From Candidatus Saccharimonadota bacterium (GTDB taxonomy: Bacteria > Patescibacteriota > Saccharimonadia > Saccharimonadales > SLHW01), in the NCBI GenBank assembly GCA_007132685.1, contig SLOC01000068.1, forward strand, positions 1 to 14,230: 14,230 nucleotides of DNA, written 5' to 3'. Position 1 is the stretch's first letter. The number at the start of each line of letters is the position of its first letter. The translations under genes were made by a program, and so were the position numbers. Shown here one piece after another: positions 1 to 7,348 of the stretch. The notes beneath the pieces were generated by a model. The model was not told the origin of the DNA and ran no database searches. It saw nothing but the letters and a program-made list of their open reading frames with translations.

Positions 1-663
1 CTCATCGTCGTACCGGATGATGAGGATAGTTTTGTAATTGTAGCGGGTGAGCGCCGATGGCGCGCTGCTCGTGAGGCGAAGCTTACAAAGCTGCCGTGCA
101 TTGTGCGAAAACGTGAAGAACTGGAGCAGTTGGAGATATCGCTCATCGAAAACGTACAGCGGGTAGATCTGACTCCAATCGAGCAGGCAGTTTCGATTGA
201 GCGTTTGCACCAAGAGTTTAATATGTCGTATCAGGAAATCGCGAAGCGCTTAGGCAAAGCGCCAACGACAGTCAATAATATTGTTCGTTTACTTGGGCTA
301 CCAAAACCAGCCCGTGAAGCATTGGATAAAAATCAAATCAGTGAAGGGCACGCCCGAGCAATTTTATCGCTTAAAGAATATTCGGATGAACAAAACGAGC
401 TACTCAAGCACGTCATCAAAGAGAAATGGTCTGTTCGGCAAGCAGAGCAGTACGTCACTGCAGTAAAGCAAGGCAAACGAGGCAGCAAAGCAAAAACTCG
501 CACAGCAATCGAAAACGAACATACAAAATCAATTAGCACTATATTGAACACAAAAGTTACTCTAAGACACACTGCCAGGGGTGGAAAAGTAGAACTGCAC
601 TTTAAAAATGAGCAAGAGTTACAGCAATTAATTGAGCGATTACGACAATTAAAGAGCTCTTAA
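1..663 (+). CDS. parB: Chromosome-partitioning protein ParB, 5'-truncated
   Basis: ParB is a CTP-dependent DNA clamp that loads at parS sites and works with ParA to segregate the replication origin. The reading frame is open from the first base, so the true start lies left of the window; 220 codons are visible. In-window residues 16-22 read GERRWRA, the CTP-binding box of the family, and ENVQR followed by DLTPIEQA is the second conserved box. A helix-turn-helix around residues 74-97 (MSYQEIAKRLGK, then TTVNNIVRLLGLP) is the parS reader. The C-terminal ~50 residues are basic, then Glu/Leu-rich, as expected for the dimerisation domain. The N-terminal ParA-contact segment is missing. A GTG at 103 could be mistaken for the start, but the GERRWRA box lies before it in the same frame. 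Stop is TAA. No parS-like 16-mer was seen nearby. Confidence 0.93.
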   Translation, partial: LIVVPDDEDSFVIVAGERRWRAAREAKLTKLPCIVRKREELEQLEISLIENVQRVDLTPIEQAVSIERLHQEFNMSYQEIAKRLGKAPTTVNNIVRLLGLPKPAREALDKNQISEGHARAILSLKEYSDEQNELLKHVIKEKWSVRQAEQYVTAVKQGKRGSKAKTRTAIENEHTKSISTILNTKVTLRHTARGGKVELHFKNEQELQQLIERLRQLKSS

Positions 664-715
664 GTCACGCAACGCACAGCAAGATTTTGAAGTATTAAGA
701 CCTGTCTGTCTTGCC

Positions 716-1438
716 CTAAAAGCGAGTAAATTCGTTTAACGGAAAGATTCTGAGACTGAGTCTGCCGATAATCTCCTCAGAAGATATAATCCCGAACGTG
801 CGAGAATCTAATGAGTTAGATCGATTGTCGCCGAGCACGAAAACATGACCATCTGGAACGGAGATATCAATATCTGTTGCGCCGCCACGCGAGGCAATCA
901 AAGCCTCGTAATCGCCTTTTTCGTCAGGATCAAAGCCGTCAGGATGTTCATCGTTGTAAACAGTTACTTGTCCGTTAGATACGACAACCGTATCGCCAGG
1001 CAAACCGATAACTCGCTTGATGAGCTGTCGCTCGCTGCCTGCAGCTGGATCAATGGTGCCGAGTTTAGCAAAAACAATAATCTCGCCACGATCTGGGATG
1101 TATTCCTGTCCGGTAATGCGAGCCCACGTCTTATCAGTTTTTATAACGATTAAGCGGTCACTATCAGATAAGGTGCTCTCCATACTTGGACCGTCAACTT
1201 CGTAGGACTGGAAAACAAAAGCGATCAATAGTAGCGCAACGATTGGGGCCGACAACAATATAAAGACTGTAGATAAAACACTTTTTACGCCTTCACGGCG
1301 TCGCTTGTTTGGCGCTTGATGATTCGAGGGCTCCGAAGGTGGCGATACACGCATATCGATAGGTGAGGGCGCGGAGGAGCCTCCAGAAGAATCTGGTCGA
1401 GGTAGTTGTGGTGGTGGAGGCGTGTGATTTGGTTGCAT
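716..1438 (-). CDS. lepB: Signal peptidase I
   Basis: Type I signal peptidase, which cleaves signal peptides from secreted preproteins at the outer face of the membrane. The protein has 240 residues. Residues 1-48 are a Pro/Ser-rich cytoplasmic tail ending in a basic cluster (KRRR), followed by one transmembrane helix at about 55-76. The S26 family boxes are clear: catalytic Ser85 in DGPSM, RGEIIVF, the general-base Lys141 in LIKRVIGLPGD, and GDNRSNSLDSR near the C terminus. Length is normal for a single-span Gram-positive-type enzyme. The ATG at 1438 follows a good promoter after about 16 nt, and no Shine-Dalgarno sequence is visible. Stop is TAG. The gene converges on parB with 52 bases between the stops and diverges from the LCP gene. 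The proline-rich tail is longer than in many homologues. Confidence 0.93.
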   Translation of the reverse strand: MQPNHTPPPPQLPRPDSSGGSSAPSPIDMRVSPPSEPSNHQAPNKRRREGVKSVLSTVFILLSAPIVALLLIAFVFQSYEVDGPSMESTLSDSDRLIVIKTDKTWARITGQEYIPDRGEIIVFAKLGTIDPAAGSERQLIKRVIGLPGDTVVVSNGQVTVYNDEHPDGFDPDEKGDYEALIASRGGATDIDISVPDGHVFVLGDNRSNSLDSRTFGIISSEEIIGRLSLRIFPLNEFTRF

Positions 1439-1460
1439 AGGCTTTGGTTCTATCGCTACG

Positions 1461-1490
1461 ATAGTATGTCAGTTTGGACGTTTAAGTCAA
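1461..1490 (-). promoter_or_regulatory. lepB promoter (-35/-10)
   Basis: Read on the minus strand, TTGACT (1490-1485) and TACTAT (1466-1461) are separated by 18 bases, matching 5/6 and 4/6 of the sigma-70 consensus. Transcription would start near 1454, giving a leader of about 16 nt before the ATG at 1438. It lies back to back with the LCP promoter. Confidence 0.6.
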
Positions 1491-1498
1491 AGTTTAAG

Positions 1499-1528
1499 TT
1501 TACTAGTAACCAACATAAACGCTATACT
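1499..1528 (+). promoter_or_regulatory. LCP gene promoter (-35/-10)
   Basis: TTTACT (1499-1504), an 18-base spacer and TATACT (1523-1528) match 4/6 and 5/6 of the sigma-70 consensus. Only 13 bases separate the -10 box from the ATG at 1542, so the transcript would have a leader of roughly 7 nt and no room for a Shine-Dalgarno sequence. Translation is probably leaderless or nearly so. Confidence 0.55.
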
Positions 1529-1541
1529 GTCTTAGTATTTC

Positions 1542-3134
1542 ATGGAAAACTTTCGCCGAAGACCAACGCAGCAAAACAGAAACATGCGACCATCGATGGA
1601 TGGCTTTGTTGCTGGTGGTTCATCTACTCGTATACCACAAGGCTCAAGAAAGGTCGGTGACTTCTCTCACAGTGATGGATATCATCAGCGCGCTCGACGG
1701 TCCACGCAAGCCGCTCGTCAACCCCAGCGTGATGATAGCGGCAGTATCGCATTGGACATGAAGCTAGATAATGATACAAAGACGCGTAAAAAACCGAAAA
1801 ACAGCTGGTTCAGTAAAGCGCATCTGCCAAAGTTACGCACGGTTGCGCTAGTGTTTGTAATCGCATTTGGCAGCTATTTTATTACTTCAGCGTATCTTAA
1901 GGCTCGACAGGTATTTCAGGGCGGCGGTGGCGCGGTCGCTCTGCAGGATAATATTGATCCGGCGCGCCTCAGCGGAGAAGGTGATGGTCGAGTGAACGTC
2001 TTGCTGCTTGGTACAGACGATGCCGGCGGATTAACAGACACTATTATCGTAGCCAGCATTGACCCAATTCACGACGAAGCTGCATTATTGAGTATTCCGA
2101 GGGATTTGTATGTGGAGCGGGAAGGGCTTGGTTCGATGAAAATTAATGAAGTGTTTCCTAACGAGCGCAATCGAGCGCTTGCTGAGCAGGCAACGCAGCG
2201 GCAGGCACAAATCAGAGGCTACAAAGCCATACAGGATAGTGTTAGCGAAGTAATCGGTATACCTATGCACTACTACGTTAGTGTTGATTTTGACGGGTTT
2301 CGCCGAGCTATTGATACGGTTGGCGGGCTAACACTTACTGTTGAACAACCAGTATATGAGGTGATGAGCCTTGAGGGTCAACGCTATGTACTTAATGTGC
2401 AGCCTGGAGAAGAACACTTTGATGGTCTGCGTGCTCTAGCTTATGTACGCTCACGGAAAACGAGTCCCCGCGGAGATTTTGACCGGTCAGAGCGGCAGCG
2501 CGAGATGTTAATAGCACTGAAAGACGAAATCGTATCGTCTGGTACCTGGAGTAATCCGGCGCGGATAAATAGCCTATTCAGTGATTTCTCAGATAACGTG
2601 CAAACCAGTTTTGCACTTGAAGAAATCATGCGCCTCAGAGAGATTGCTGATAAAATCGGCGCCGATAACGTAGAATCTATCGAGCTGGTCGGTGAGGAGC
2701 CTAAGAATTTCATCATTTCTGACAGCTTAAATGGCTTATCGATTCAGCGACCACGTATTGGCATGTATGATTACAGTGAGATACAGAATTTCGTTAGAAA
2801 CACTTTACGGGATGGGTACTTGCGCAGCGAAGACGCGGTTGTGCTGGTAATGAACGGCACTGACCAGCCAGATCTTGCCGCTAGACAAACCGAAGAACTT
2901 GAATCATTTGGCTATAGTGTCGCTACTCCGCAGGAAAATGATATACCACTTCAACGGGAGACGATTCTAGTTGATCTAACAAATGGCGAAAAGAAATACA
3001 CTAAGAGATACCTTGAGCAACGACTAAAAACGTTCGCCTCGACTAATTTACCAAGAGGAGTAAGCGTCGACAACGAGCGCGTCGACTTTGTTATACTAAT
3101 TGGTGATAATGAAGTTACTCGTCTCCAAAATTAA
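1542..3134 (+). CDS. LytR-CpsA-Psr (LCP) family glycopolymer transferase with LytR_C domain
   Basis: LCP proteins transfer undecaprenyl-linked glycopolymers onto peptidoglycan outside the membrane. The 530-residue protein starts with a long, basic, probably disordered cytoplasmic tail (1-97), then one transmembrane helix (about 98-117). The LCP domain spans about 151-345. It has VNVLLLGTDD (151-160), LTDTIIVASIDP, the phosphate-binding SIPRD (184-188), the central VDFDGFRRAIDTVGGL and the arginine-rich stretch YVRSRKTSPRGDFDRSERQR (301-320). Residues about 432-522 (VVLVMNGTDQPDLAAR to DFVILIGD) match the LytR_C domain often found at the end of these proteins. The ATG at 1542 is chosen because of the promoter just upstream; no Shine-Dalgarno sequence is seen. 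The 3' end overlaps the next gene by 26 bases. The exact polymer cannot be told from sequence. Confidence 0.92.
   Translation: MENFRRRPTQQNRNMRPSMDGFVAGGSSTRIPQGSRKVGDFSHSDGYHQRARRSTQAARQPQRDDSGSIALDMKLDNDTKTRKKPKNSWFSKAHLPKLRTVALVFVIAFGSYFITSAYLKARQVFQGGGGAVALQDNIDPARLSGEGDGRVNVLLLGTDDAGGLTDTIIVASIDPIHDEAALLSIPRDLYVEREGLGSMKINEVFPNERNRALAEQATQRQAQIRGYKAIQDSVSEVIGIPMHYYVSVDFDGFRRAIDTVGGLTLTVEQPVYEVMSLEGQRYVLNVQPGEEHFDGLRALAYVRSRKTSPRGDFDRSERQREMLIALKDEIVSSGTWSNPARINSLFSDFSDNVQTSFALEEIMRLREIADKIGADNVESIELVGEEPKNFIISDSLNGLSIQRPRIGMYDYSEIQNFVRNTLRDGYLRSEDAVVLVMNGTDQPDLAARQTEELESFGYSVATPQENDIPLQRETILVDLTNGEKKYTKRYLEQRLKTFASTNLPRGVSVDNERVDFVILIGDNEVTRLQN
3089..3097 (+). promoter_or_regulatory. Extended -10 promoter inside the end of the LCP gene
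   Basis: TG-T-TATACT (3089-3097) is an extended -10 element. A weak -35-like TCGACA (3067-3072) lies 19 bases upstream. Only 11 bases lie between the -10 box and the ATG at 3109, so a transcript from here would be close to leaderless for the membrane protein. Confidence 0.4.
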
Positions 3135-3858
3135 GCCAGCCTTTGGTTTCGCTCATGTGGCGCACGTAGGCTTATCAGCATTGTTGCCACTAGCAGTATA
3201 TATTCTTGTACGCATAGAATTAGAGCAGGCTGCCTTAGCGATAATTCTACTCAGTAAGTGGCGTATGCTGGCAGTGCAGCCTCGGTTTTGGTGGGCACAC
3301 ATCCGGGCTAACGCCGTAGATATTATTGTCGGGCTATCAATCCTGGCCTTTATGGTAAACATTCCAGACGTTTCTTGGCAGCTTGTTTGGACGGGTATGT
3401 ATGTATTGTGGCTACTGTTTCTTAAGCCGCGTACCGACATACTGGGGATATCACTACAGGCATTTATTGGTCATATATTTGGGTTAAGCGCACTGTACAT
3501 TGTATGGAATGATGCCCCGCTTGCGGTACTAATTGCAGGAACTTGGTTTATCGCCTACGTTACGGCGAGGCATTTCTTTACGAGTTTTGAGGAGCCGTAC
3601 ACGTCACTATTTGCTCATTTTTGGGGGTACTTTGCTGCTTCGCTGACGTGGGTGCTAGGACACTACCTCTTATATTATGGTGTGCTTTCTCAACCTGCGT
3701 TATTGCTGACGGTTATCGGTTATGGTATGGGAGCGATGTATTATCTGGATCACAAGAACAAACTGTCAAAGCTTCTGCGACGTGAATTTATCTTTATAAT
3801 GATTGCTATAATTTTAATAGTAATTATTCAAGCTGATTGGACTGACAAAGTTATCTAA
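3109..3858 (+). CDS. Unrecognised multi-pass integral membrane protein
   Basis: I do not recognise this family. The 249-residue protein is almost entirely hydrophobic, with about seven to nine predicted membrane segments (approximate residues 14-35, 40-50, 69-85, 90-106, 111-133, 136-153, 168-190, 195-212 and 227-241). It is rich in Trp and aromatic residues and has few charges. His residues recur at predicted membrane borders (HVAHV, GHIFG, ARHFF, AHFWGY, GHYLLYY), but no catalytic motif is evident. ATG 3109 is preferred over an in-frame TTG at 3100, because an extended -10 box sits at 3092-3097 and a weak GGTG precedes the ATG. It overlaps the LCP gene by 26 bases and precedes htrA by 52 bases, which suggests an envelope role. 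Stop is TAA. Confidence 0.75.
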   Translation: MKLLVSKIKPAFGFAHVAHVGLSALLPLAVYILVRIELEQAALAIILLSKWRMLAVQPRFWWAHIRANAVDIIVGLSILAFMVNIPDVSWQLVWTGMYVLWLLFLKPRTDILGISLQAFIGHIFGLSALYIVWNDAPLAVLIAGTWFIAYVTARHFFTSFEEPYTSLFAHFWGYFAASLTWVLGHYLLYYGVLSQPALLLTVIGYGMGAMYYLDHKNKLSKLLRREFIFIMIAIILIVIIQADWTDKVI

Positions 3859-3898
3859 GACGCATGCGCCACAGGTAGAGTCAGAGCGTAGACAATCA

Positions 3899-3904
3899 AG
3901 GAGG
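3899..3904 (+). promoter_or_regulatory. Strong Shine-Dalgarno that sets the htrA start
   Basis: AGGAGG six bases before GTG 3911 is the strongest ribosome binding site in the window and fixes the GTG as the start codon. Confidence 0.8.
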
Positions 3905-3910
3905 GGACAC

Positions 3911-5146
3911 GTGAAAAAGCCAACGTCAAAAGCGCCAAAAAACCAGAACGGATTCAAGCTTGTAACGCGTGATCCGGGTCATGGAACATCGCTGTCGACG
4001 AAGCTACTACTGCTTTCCATGCTTATAGCAGGATTAGCTGGGTTTGGTGGTGGCTGGCTTGGCGCTGATTATCATCGAGTGCAAACCGAAGACGAAATAC
4101 GCTTAGATATGCAAGAAGATACAGTCGTCGCCGAAGAGGGGCGTCAGATCAGCGAGCTCGTCAAGGAGGTTGGTCCAAGTGTGGTATCGATAAACGTGCT
4201 TGCTTCGGAGGCGACGATTGACGATCCGTTTTTTGGGTTTGGTATGCCGATGGAGCGTGAACGAGCAAGCGCGGGCACTGGCGTAATCTTGAATGAGGAA
4301 GGAGTAATTATCACGAATCGGCATGTAGTGCCAGAGGGTACAACCGATATTACAATCACGCTTGCTGATGGAACTGAATTAGATGATATCGAGGTGATAG
4401 GGCGAACAAACCAAGACGATGCATTGGACATTGCTTTTTTGCAAATCAATGACAGTCGGGATAGGGAGCTGACACCAGCAAAACTCGGAAGCTCGATAGA
4501 TTCAGAAGTGGGCGAGCGAGTCATCGCTATTGGTAATGCACTTGGGCGGTTTGAAAACACTGTTACCAGCGGAATAATTTCTGGATTTGGCCGCAACGTG
4601 ACAGCTGGAGGTCGTGGCCATGTCGACACGTTGCAAAACCTGATTCAAACGGACGCAGCGATTAATCAAGGTAACTCCGGTGGTCCTCTCGTAAACAGTC
4701 ACGGTGAAGTGATTGGTATCAATACGGCGGTGGCTGGCGGAAGTGCAGAAGGCATCGGCTTTGCGCTGCCGATAGATGACTTGAAGGGTATGATTGCTGG
4801 GGTACTAGAGACAGGCGAGCTGGAACGACCGTATCTCGGGGTGCGTTTCGTGATGCTTAATGAAGATCTAGCATTCGAGGTTGGGGTAGATGAAACAAGA
4901 GGGGCGTATCTAGCACCGGGAACGTCGCGTCAACCAACCATATTGCCAGACAGTCCAGCTGATCAGGCCGAACTCCAAGAAAGAGACATTATTACCCATG
5001 CAGACGGTATCGAGGTAGATGACAACAACAGCCTGACGTCATTGATAGCTCGGAATCGAGTTGGCGAAACGGTTACTTTGACGATTGTAAGAGATGGGGA
5101 GTCATTTGACGTTGATGTCCGACTCGAGGCGATGCCAGAGTTATAG
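3911..5146 (+). CDS. Membrane-anchored HtrA/DegP-type serine protease with PDZ domain
   Basis: Trypsin-like protease/chaperone of the S1C family that handles misfolded proteins outside the membrane. The 411-residue protein has a short basic N terminus, one transmembrane anchor (about 31-50), the protease domain (about 80-300) and one C-terminal PDZ domain (about 305-405). The catalytic triad is intact: His138 in TNRHVV, Asp173 in ALDIAFLQI and Ser256 in GNSGGPL. The oxyanion and activation-loop region IAIGNALG is also present. The linker after the anchor is acidic, and a short loop (DDPFFGFGMP) precedes the protease core, as in many HtrA proteins. GTG is the start, behind a strong AGGAGG. Stop is TAG, and five bases later a palindromic terminator begins. 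Whether it is degP-, degQ- or htrA-like cannot be decided from the sequence. Confidence 0.93.
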   Translation: MKKPTSKAPKNQNGFKLVTRDPGHGTSLSTKLLLLSMLIAGLAGFGGGWLGADYHRVQTEDEIRLDMQEDTVVAEEGRQISELVKEVGPSVVSINVLASEATIDDPFFGFGMPMERERASAGTGVILNEEGVIITNRHVVPEGTTDITITLADGTELDDIEVIGRTNQDDALDIAFLQINDSRDRELTPAKLGSSIDSEVGERVIAIGNALGRFENTVTSGIISGFGRNVTAGGRGHVDTLQNLIQTDAAINQGNSGGPLVNSHGEVIGINTAVAGGSAEGIGFALPIDDLKGMIAGVLETGELERPYLGVRFVMLNEDLAFEVGVDETRGAYLAPGTSRQPTILPDSPADQAELQERDIITHADGIEVDDNNSLTSLIARNRVGETVTLTIVRDGESFDVDVRLEAMPEL

Positions 5147-5151
5147 TGTTC

Positions 5152-5177
5152 AAAATACTTGACGCGTCAAGTATTTT
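5152..5177. terminator. Bidirectional intrinsic terminator, perfect 26-nt palindrome
   Basis: The half-site AAAATACTTGACG is followed directly by its exact reverse complement, so the sequence reads the same on both strands. The stem carries A-rich 5' and T-rich 3' ends in both directions. It sits between the stops of htrA (plus) and prmC (minus) and should end both transcripts. Confidence 0.85.
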
Positions 5178-5189
5178 ATTACAACGCTT

Positions 5190-6248
5190 TTACTTCTTGG
5201 ATACGAACACTTGAATGAAGTCTTGCTGTTCTAACAGGTCGTAACTAGCGATTGTAGCGATTGCCTGTAATTCGTTGTGCTGGGGCGGGAGCGCCTCGGT
5301 AAAGACCAGCTGAGGTTTAGTGGGTAATTTGTTGATTTGCTTGAATAGCTCACGGTAGTAGTGCAACCCGTCGGTACCGCCAAAGATAGCATGCTTTGGC
5401 TCATGTTGTGCAGCAGAGTTTATTTTAAAGTGTTCTGGAACATAGGGCAGGTTAGCTAGGAGTATGATACCTGACACCTGATGCTTGATATCTGATAAGG
5501 GCTCGAGAAGGTTGCCTTCGTATAAGCTAATTTGTGCACCGTGCTGTTTGGCGTTTTGCTTGGCAGTATCCAAGCATTTTTTGTCTATGTCGGTAGCGAT
5601 GACGTCGGTTTCTGGGAGTAGGCATTTAGCAGTAATAGCGATGCACCCTGAGCCAGTACCTACGTCTACGATTGTCATGGCCGAACTGTCTTGCCAGTCA
5701 GCAAAGCTGCTGGCGCTGACAGTTCTCTCGGCGCGTTGCTGTGTTGAAGCCTTCGCTGCTCCTTCGTCGTATGCTTGATACGACTCAGTCTGCTGCTCAA
5801 CTTCGCCTTGCATCGCATCCGAGCCATGCAATCGTTGTCCAGTCTTCGGGTGTTGATTTTCGCTCGGTTTTTTTCGACTTTTTACTTTCAACTTTTTACC
5901 ATTAACTAGTTCTTGCAGGAGTTCAATCATGGTTTCGGTTTCGGATCGTGGCTCGAGCGTATGGGGGTTAACGCGAAATTCACGACCATAAAATTCACTT
6001 TTGCCTCGTATGTATGCAAGGGGCTCATGATTCATTCGTCTTTGAAGCTGTTTTTCTAGCTTGCTGACCGTCGAACTTGGAATAGTACATTCGGGGTGGG
6101 CAAGCAACCAAGAACGATCTTTATCTAAGGCATCCTCAAGCAGTACAAGCGCATCAAGTCGAGCTGTCGCGATATCCTTTATAGCAAGTGCGCTGGAAGC
6201 AAACTTTAGCCAGTGGTTAACGTTCACTGGTGATAAGCTCGCGTTCAT
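5190..6248 (-). CDS. prmC: Peptide chain release factor N5-glutamine methyltransferase PrmC with a ~60-residue insertion
   Basis: PrmC methylates the glutamine of the GGQ motif of release factors, raising termination efficiency. The 352-residue protein has the helical N-terminal substrate domain (NHWLKFASSAL to RRMNHEPLAYIRG), the linker box HTLEPRSETE (97-105), SAM motif I VDVGTGSGCIA (194-204), the acidic loop IATDID and the active-site loop ANLPYVPEH (265-273). Two oddities are visible. The canonical NPPY is NLPY (266-269). Between the PRSETE box and motif I there are about 75 residues (115-190) where E. coli PrmC has about 15; this stretch is hydrophilic and low in hydrophobic residues. 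ATG 6248 overlaps prfA by 32 bases. A GTG at 6227 (VNVNHWLK) aligns better with the E. coli N terminus and is a real alternative. Stop is TAA. Confidence 0.88.
   Translation of the reverse strand: MNASLSPVNVNHWLKFASSALAIKDIATARLDALVLLEDALDKDRSWLLAHPECTIPSSTVSKLEKQLQRRMNHEPLAYIRGKSEFYGREFRVNPHTLEPRSETETMIELLQELVNGKKLKVKSRKKPSENQHPKTGQRLHGSDAMQGEVEQQTESYQAYDEGAAKASTQQRAERTVSASSFADWQDSSAMTIVDVGTGSGCIAITAKCLLPETDVIATDIDKKCLDTAKQNAKQHGAQISLYEGNLLEPLSDIKHQVSGIILLANLPYVPEHFKINSAAQHEPKHAIFGGTDGLHYYRELFKQINKLPTKPQLVFTEALPPQHNELQAIATIASYDLLEQQDFIQVFVSKK
5875..5895 (-). repeat. Three tandem heptamers AAAGTNN inside the prmC insertion
   Basis: On the minus strand the units are AAAGTTG, AAAGTAA and AAAGTCG, head to tail. 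They encode part of the basic run at residues 118-126 of PrmC and sit at the start of the insertion absent from ordinary PrmC. Confidence 0.6.
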
Positions 6249-7275
6249 GAGCCTGTAGTTTTTCGATAAGGTCATCGATATCGCCATCGAGTGCTCCGGG
6301 TATATTGCTGCGAGAGTAGCCGATACGGTGGTCGGTTATCCGATCTTGCGGAAAGTTATAGGTGCGGATTTTTTCAGCTCGTCCGCCAGAACCGATAAGC
6401 TTTTTTCGGGCATCGGAAAGCTGCTTTTGCTCTTCCTCTATCTTGTGCTGTAATAGCCGCGAGCGTAGCACGCTCATAGCTTTTTCTTTGTTCTTCAGCT
6501 GCGATTTCTCATCTTGGCATGTCACAACGACACCGGTCGGCTCGTGGGTAATACGTACGGCGGAGTCGGTCGTATTAACAGATTGACCGCCATGGCCGCT
6601 ACTGCGGTAGGTGTCGATACGGAGGTCGTTTTGATGGATTTCGATATCGGCTTCTTCGGCTTCTGGCATGACCGCAACAGTTGCTGTGCTCGTATGTACG
6701 CGACCCTGACTCTCAGTCGTAGGTATGCGCTGCACTCGGTGCACACCAGCCTCGAACTTGAGCATATAGTATGGGCTGTCACCGCGAACCGAAAACGATA
6801 CCTCTTTGTAACCACCGGACTCGCTTGGGCTTTCACTAATGAGCTCGGTTTTGTATCCGTGCTTCTCGCACCATTTAATGTACATGCGGTATAAATCACC
6901 AGCAAATAGACTCGCTTCATCGCCACCTGCTGCCGCTCGTATCTCAATAATGATATCTTTTTCATCATTTGGGTCTCTTGGCGTGAGCGCATCTTCAAGT
7001 TGTTGTTTGGTTTTTTCGATGTCTTTTTGAAGTGAATCTAGCTCAGTAGCTGCCATCTCTGCCAGGTCACCCGATTCTTCTTTGGCAAGGGCCTCGGACT
7101 GCGCATAGTCGTCTTTGAGCTTTCTTAGTGTGTCAAATAGCGCTAGTGTTTCCTCGAGATATTTTTGCCGTTTGGCAATTTTTGGATATTTGCTCGTAGC
7201 AAATATTGAAGTATCTTCTAGCTGTTTTTCTATGCTAGATAGTTCATCCCGTAATGCCTGTTCTTTTTCTTCCAC
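6217..7275 (-). CDS. prfA: Peptide chain release factor 1
   Basis: RF1 reads UAA and UAG in the ribosomal A site and triggers peptide release. Counted from the GTG start it has 352 residues, close to the usual 355-360. Domain 1 is a charged coiled coil (1-100). The codon-recognition loop reads RIPTTESQGR with Pro185-Thr186-Thr187, a PxT motif typical of RF1 rather than the SPF of RF2. The catalytic GGQ is at 229-231 within SSGHGGQSVNTTDSAVRITH. The GTG at 7275 is chosen because AAGGTG lies four bases upstream and the protein then begins MEEKEQAL; an upstream ATG at 7308 adds 11 residues with no family similarity. It lies between rpmE and its own modifier gene prmC, a common order. Stop is TAA. 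Confidence 0.95.
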   Translation of the reverse strand: MEEKEQALRDELSSIEKQLEDTSIFATSKYPKIAKRQKYLEETLALFDTLRKLKDDYAQSEALAKEESGDLAEMAATELDSLQKDIEKTKQQLEDALTPRDPNDEKDIIIEIRAAAGGDEASLFAGDLYRMYIKWCEKHGYKTELISESPSESGGYKEVSFSVRGDSPYYMLKFEAGVHRVQRIPTTESQGRVHTSTATVAVMPEAEEADIEIHQNDLRIDTYRSSGHGGQSVNTTDSAVRITHEPTGVVVTCQDEKSQLKNKEKAMSVLRSRLLQHKIEEEQKQLSDARKKLIGSGGRAEKIRTYNFPQDRITDHRIGYSRSNIPGALDGDIDDLIEKLQAHERELITSER

Positions 7276-7348
7276 GGTACACCTTACTATAAATGAAAAA
7301 TGCGGCAACTTCTACTTGTAAAGCAGCCACATCATCGGGTTAGTCCAG

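Noticed and set aside
664..715. Inverted repeats (AAGAC/GTCTT; GCAAGA/TCTTGC) between parB and lepB as a terminator
   Set aside because: Stems are short or the loop is long and no T-run follows on either strand. I see no convincing terminator here.
845..1205. Plus-strand open frames opposite lepB, and similar open frames opposite prmC, prfA, rpsB and frr
   Set aside because: They lie wholly inside well-identified genes, have no family similarity and no ribosome binding sites.
3100..3108. TTG start for the membrane protein
   Set aside because: The ATG nine bases downstream is a better start, and an extended -10 box sits too close for the TTG to be used on that transcript.
5465..5495. Repeat TGATACCTGA ... 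TGATATCTGA inside prmC
   Set aside because: Two similar decamers 21 bases apart with an imperfect middle copy; it lies in a normal-length part of the protein, so chance is likely.
6249..6287. ATG 6287 as the start of prmC
   Set aside because: It would deepen the overlap with prfA to 71 bases and add 13 residues without similarity to PrmC.
7286..7291. TATAGT on the minus strand as a separate prfA promoter
   Set aside because: No acceptable -35 box at the right spacing, and rpmE-prfA are only 73 bases apart, so cotranscription explains the expression.
7276..7308. ATG 7308 as the start of prfA
   Set aside because: It adds 11 residues with no RF1 similarity and ignores the AAGGTG four bases before GTG 7275.
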